The position numbers were made by a program, and so were the translations under genes. A stretch of DNA of 64,000 nt from an uncultured Eubacteriales bacterium (GTDB taxonomy: Bacteria; Bacillota; Clostridia; Lachnospirales; Lachnospiraceae), in contig UQCD01000009.1 of NCBI GenBank assembly GCA_900539455.1, positions 1 through 64,000 of the forward strand, in the 5' to 3' direction. Positions 60,484-64,000 of this stretch are shown here, piece by piece (the first letter of the stretch is position 1; each line of letters opens with the position of its first letter). Under the pieces are notes generated by a model. It saw only the letters and a list, made by a program, of their open reading frames with translations, had not been told where the DNA came from and searched no databases.

Positions 60484-61355
60484 TGTGACAAAATCTCATT
60501 ACCCTCCTCCGTAATCACAAGCGTATATTCCCACTGTGCAGATGGCATATCATCCTCTGTATAAATAGTCCAGCCGTCATCATCATCACAAAATACATCT
60601 GGCTTACCCATATTAATCATTGGCTCAATAGTAATAGTCATTCCCGGCACTAAAATCATCCCTGAATTTTTACTTCCAATATGTGGAACCCAAGGCTCTT
60701 CGTGGAAATCTACACCTACACCGTGTCCACCAATTTCTCTCACTACTGTGTATCCATTTTCTGTAGCTCGTTTATTAATAGCATAGCCAAAATCTCCTAA
60801 TGTAGTCCATGGCTTCGCTATCTCCACAGCCTCATCTAAGCACTGTTTTGTAACCTCAACAAGCTTTTGTCTAGCCTCGCTGACCTTACCTATTAAGAAC
60901 ATTCTTGAGGCATCTCCATAATATCCGTCAACAATAGTTGTACAATCTACATTAATAATGTCGCCACTTTTAAGTATTCTCTTATCGTCTGGTATACCAT
61001 GACATACTACTTCATTAATAGAGGTGCATACACTCTTTGGGTATCCCTCATAGCCCAAACACGCACATACTCCTCCATATTTCTTTGTTTTTTCCACAAC
61101 AAGTCTGTCTATATCCCCAGTTGAAATACCCTCTGAAATATACTCACTTACATCATCAAGCACTCGTGTATTCACCTCGCCTGCTCTTCGTATACCTTCA
61201 ATCTGTTCCTTTGTTTTGATGATTTTGTGAGGTGGTGCAACTGCTCCCTTATGCTCTCTAATTATTGCCTCTATCTTTTCATCAAAATACAAGTGACAGC
61301 TTTTATATTTTTTACCACTGCCACACCAACACACATCATTTCTTCCAAGCTTCAT
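60480..61355 (-). CDS. map: Methionine aminopeptidase with SEC-C zinc tail at the N-terminus
   Basis: Type I methionine aminopeptidase of 291 residues that removes the initiator methionine. The first 25 residues, NDVCWCGSGKKYKSCHLYF, are a SEC-C metal-binding motif often fused to Map in Clostridia. The catalytic core has VCHGIPDD (about 123), the metal-binding aspartates in NVDCTTIVDGYYGDASRMF, the histidine in REIGGHGVGVDFHEEPWVPH, and the glutamates in TIEPMI and QWEYTLVITEEG. Confidence 0.95.
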   Translation of the reverse strand: MKLGRNDVCWCGSGKKYKSCHLYFDEKIEAIIREHKGAVAPPHKIIKTKEQIEGIRRAGEVNTRVLDDVSEYISEGISTGDIDRLVVEKTKKYGGVCACLGYEGYPKSVCTSINEVVCHGIPDDKRILKSGDIINVDCTTIVDGYYGDASRMFLIGKVSEARQKLVEVTKQCLDEAVEIAKPWTTLGDFGYAINKRATENGYTVVREIGGHGVGVDFHEEPWVPHIGSKNSGMILVPGMTITIEPMINMGKPDVFCDDDDGWTIYTEDDMPSAQWEYTLVITEEGNEILSH

Positions 61356-61465
61356 TTTTCTAACTTCCTTCTATATTTAATATGAATTTATTTGAAAACC
61401 ATTTTCATTTGAAAGTATACCACAATTAAATTCTTATTCAACCCTATCAATAACCATCTTTGATA

Positions 61466-62077
61466 TTATAAATTTACGCCCATAGTTCTTAATTCATTAT
61501 TTGCAGCCTCATAGCCTGCAAACTGTATTCCATTTATCCCAACCTGCCTTGCAGCCTCTACATTATCCATACGGTCATCAATAAATACACATTCTGACGG
61601 AACAAGGTTGTATTTCACCAGCAGACACTTATATATCTCTGGCTGTGGCTTTATCATATTAACAAAGCCTGAAACCACCTTACCGTCCACATCATTAACA
61701 AAGGACATATATTTACTATGTATATTAAAAAAATTTTTAGGGTAATTAGATAGTAAATACACCTTATATCCTCTGTCTTTTAAATCTAAAATCCATTTTT
61801 TTGAATAATCAAATTCTTTAACCAGCATTTCCTTGCCCTTATCAAAGAATAATCTTATATACTCTTTATATTCAGGTGCATCAGCTATCATCTTTTCTAT
61901 AATTTCTTCATCAGAAAGCACTCCAATATCCAGCTGTACCCACCACTTACTATTTACTGTCTTTTCCATTAACTTGGAGGCAATATCCTTAGGTATACCC
62001 AATTTTTCCTCAGCTACCTTTTGTGGAATAAAATCCACCAACACTCCACCTATATCAAATATAATATTCTTTATCAC
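61466..62077 (-). CDS. HAD superfamily (subfamily IA) hydrolase
   Basis: A 203-residue phosphatase-like protein. Motif I is FDIGGVLVDF, where the nucleophile Asp8 is followed by G rather than the usual second Asp (DxG in place of DxD); motif II is YLLSNYP (Ser); motif III includes the lysine of VNMIKPQPEIY; and motif IV is CVFIDDRMDNVEAA. The small cap fits an YihX-type subfamily IA enzyme acting on sugar phosphates. The start is a GTG with AAAGGAG upstream. Confidence 0.9.
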   Translation of the reverse strand: MIKNIIFDIGGVLVDFIPQKVAEEKLGIPKDIASKLMEKTVNSKWWVQLDIGVLSDEEIIEKMIADAPEYKEYIRLFFDKGKEMLVKEFDYSKKWILDLKDRGYKVYLLSNYPKNFFNIHSKYMSFVNDVDGKVVSGFVNMIKPQPEIYKCLLVKYNLVPSECVFIDDRMDNVEAARQVGINGIQFAGYEAANNELRTMGVNL

Positions 62078-62166
62078 AATAACTGCTCCTTTCCCATCTG
62101 CTATAATAAATCTTCTGTCTTATAAGTTGTGTAGCCCTCATAATAATAGCTGGGCAGAGCTTGCAA

Positions 62167-62220
62167 TTCCCTATTGATATGCTTTTATTATTCTACTTTC
62201 ATCTGCATACCAATAGGGAA
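62167..62220. other. Strong hairpin upstream of the HAD gene
   Basis: TTCCCTATTGATATGC (62167-62182) and GCATACCAATAGGGAA (62205-62220) are inverted copies, 15 of 16 pairs, with a T run after it only on the plus strand. On the minus strand it follows the AAA+ gene, but it lacks a T tract, so terminator function is uncertain. Confidence 0.5.
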
Positions 62221-62247
62221 AATTTTTGCTTCTGTAAAATATATTAA

Positions 62248-63735
62248 CTAGTGCAACAGCTTATCTACTGACTCCACATCATATACAACACCCTTTATAT
62301 GTTCTACCTCTATCTGATATAAAGCGTGTGCTGCAATATGTTCAGCAGCCTGCTCTAAATCTCTGATGCCAGAGGTTCCCTGGTACTTTTCAATAATCAT
62401 ATCTAAAGCTTCATCAGTAATCACACACTCCTCTGGCTCCATGTGCATTCTTTTCATAACCTTTGGAAGTGCAAATTTTGTAAATATTGTTTTCTTCTCC
62501 TCAAAGGTATAATCAGGTATGTCAATTACTGCAAATCTTGACAATATAGGCGCACTAATAAGGGATTTCTCATTGGCTGTAGCTATAGGATACACACCTA
62601 CGGTTGGAATCATGCACTCCATATAATTGTCTGTAAATCCAAGATTATCAAGGAGTGTAAGCAGTACATCTGCTGGATTTCCATTGCCCTTTCCCTTTGT
62701 TGCTTTATCTAACTCATTAATAATAAATACCTGCTTAGACTCGCCTGCTGTAGCAAATGCTTCCATAATGATACCCGGCTTTGCATTAGCATACACACGG
62801 GAGCTTCCTGTAAGCTGCTCAGGGTCACTAATTGAGCTCATATCCAAGGTAGTCCAAGGAAGTTTTAGTATTCTGGCAACAGCATAGGCTACCTGAGATT
62901 TACCTGTTCCTGCTGGTCCCACTAATAATATTCCGTATGCTGGCAAGGTATTGGTTCTATTTATCTGTATAATAGTTTCAATTATTCTCTGCTTTACCTG
63001 TTCCATTCCATACAATTCTTCGTCAAGAATTTTTCTTGCCTCAACAGGATCTATTGCCTCAAAATAATCATTCTTCCATTGAATATTCATCATAATAGAC
63101 AAGGCTCTTTGAGCGTGGCGTCTTTCCTCTGGAGATACTTCATTAGAACGGGCTACTGCAAGATTTCTTCTTGCCCAAAGTCTGATATTATCCGGCAAGG
63201 TCTTTCCTGCACATTCCATAAAGTCAGAAATGCTGGTAAGGCTGGTAAGCTTCATTGCATCTCCTTCCTCGTCCTGCTCATCCTCCAGGCTTTCCTCTGT
63301 AGGTGCATCACTAGCCAGCAATCTTTCAATCATAAACTGTAAAAAACCATCCTGTGCTGATAAAATATCAGCCCCACTTTTAACAGTTTCACGAATTCTA
63401 TAAACTGCATAGCCCTCGGCTCTATTTTCACCAGATAATCTAACTGTAATTCTTCTTTGTCCTAACCATTTAATAAGACTAATAAATCTGGCATCCAGCT
63501 GTAAAATGTCTGCATCAATGCTTCCCTCCTCGTCTTTAAACTGAAAAGCTGTTTTCTTATCCTGATTTAAGAACATTCCTGATGAATGATGCTTCCATTT
63601 TCTATTTTTGTTGTCTAAGACCATAATAGGCTTGTCTGCACTGGTGGTATTTTCACTACTGTATACTGTTGTATATGTACATACAAAATCTTCTGTTTTC
63701 TCATTAGAGCTGCTATTAAAATCAAAAACTGGCAT
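62248..63735 (-). CDS. AAA+ ATPase, MoxR-like
   Basis: A 495-residue ATPase. The N-terminal 200 residues hold beta strands and a helical spacer without a recognised domain. The AAA+ module (about 225-480) has Walker A GPAGTGKSQVAY (about 269), Walker B VFIINELDKA (about 332), sensor 1 VYPIATANE and an arginine finger in LSRFAVIDIPDY, followed by a lid helix domain with GTSGIRDLEQAAEHIAA. It resembles Lon/MoxR-style chaperones that remodel partner proteins. No VWA or other MoxR partner gene is visible. AGGAG lies before the ATG. Confidence 0.85.
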   Translation of the reverse strand: MPVFDFNSSSNEKTEDFVCTYTTVYSSENTTSADKPIMVLDNKNRKWKHHSSGMFLNQDKKTAFQFKDEEGSIDADILQLDARFISLIKWLGQRRITVRLSGENRAEGYAVYRIRETVKSGADILSAQDGFLQFMIERLLASDAPTEESLEDEQDEEGDAMKLTSLTSISDFMECAGKTLPDNIRLWARRNLAVARSNEVSPEERRHAQRALSIMMNIQWKNDYFEAIDPVEARKILDEELYGMEQVKQRIIETIIQINRTNTLPAYGILLVGPAGTGKSQVAYAVARILKLPWTTLDMSSISDPEQLTGSSRVYANAKPGIIMEAFATAGESKQVFIINELDKATKGKGNGNPADVLLTLLDNLGFTDNYMECMIPTVGVYPIATANEKSLISAPILSRFAVIDIPDYTFEEKKTIFTKFALPKVMKRMHMEPEECVITDEALDMIIEKYQGTSGIRDLEQAAEHIAAHALYQIEVEHIKGVVYDVESVDKLLH

Positions 63736-64000
63736 ATAAATTCTCCTATGTAATTGTCACTTTTTATCTTTTATTTCGCTAGATAGTTTATCACATTTTT
63801 TGCAGTTATACATCATTAATTTCTCTTTTTGACCTATGAATCATTAATCTACCTGTTTTTACACCTGATTAACATATTCTTTTTCATATTCTCCTTGAAA
63901 ATAAGTCTTAAATACATTAAAATTTAAGTATGTTTTTTAGTGAAAATAAAATTAATATTTTTGAGGCTTACAATGGATAAATTTATAAAAAAAATGTTCT

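Overview
The window looks like a chromosomal segment of an AT-rich, Gram-positive, anaerobic member of the Clostridia, most likely Lachnospiraceae. The evidence is the Firmicutes-type ribosomal and RNA polymerase genes, strong TTGACA-17-TATAAT promoters, GGAGG ribosome binding sites, a CotF-like coat protein, a SEC-C-tagged methionine aminopeptidase, a metNIQ importer and a class I c-di-GMP riboswitch. This placement rests on protein and promoter style, not on a database search. No prophage, insertion sequence, CRISPR array, tRNA or rRNA gene was seen.

Left part (1-17.5 kb): a truncated zinc-ribbon gene at the edge is followed by a stand-alone reverse transcriptase whose 5' flank folds into a compact RNA with a closing stem and an H-type pseudoknot, a layout like a defence-associated RT or a retron. 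Then come asnS, nadA-mnmA, a fragment of a Doc toxin, the iron-sulphur pair nifS-iscU, cysK and metNIQ. nifS and cysK share a CCTA-N9-TAGG operator. A redox block follows (carboxymuconolactone decarboxylase-cupin, flavodoxin, two LysR regulators, an SGNH hydrolase) and then a coat F-like protein.

Centre (17.5-51 kb): this is the conserved secE-nusG-rplKAJL-rpoBC-rpsLG-fusA-tuf block on the minus strand, preceded by rpmG and broken into separately promoted pieces. Between rplL and rpoB, and again between rpoC and rpsL, lie two paralogous five-gene cassettes. Each encodes, in order, a secreted beta-rich protein, a lipoprotein, a membrane-fusion protein, an ABC ATPase and a MacB/FtsX-type permease. 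The cassette next to rpsL is preceded by a promoter, a c-di-GMP-I (GEMM) aptamer and a terminator whose 5' arm overlaps the aptamer P1 helix, which suggests a c-di-GMP ON switch. The other cassette has no such aptamer but has a palindrome inside its promoter. The same gaps hold a polar amino acid ABC importer whose binding protein appears circularly permuted, a formate/nitrite channel, a degenerate HD-GYP protein, a YitT protein, a phospholipase C-like protein and a SurA_N-like secreted protein.

Right part (51-64 kb): a small membrane peptide, an ArsB/SLC13-like permease, a Pr6Pr-like membrane protein, a MATE exporter, an overlapping pair made of an MMPL/RND exporter and a giant surface protein (GLUG repeats split by a coiled coil), a structured intergenic element, map, a HAD hydrolase and a MoxR-like AAA+ ATPase.

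The strongest candidate for an undescribed system is the paired secreted-protein/lipoprotein/MacAB-like cassette, one copy of it under a c-di-GMP riboswitch. The RT with its pseudoknotted RNA is the second.
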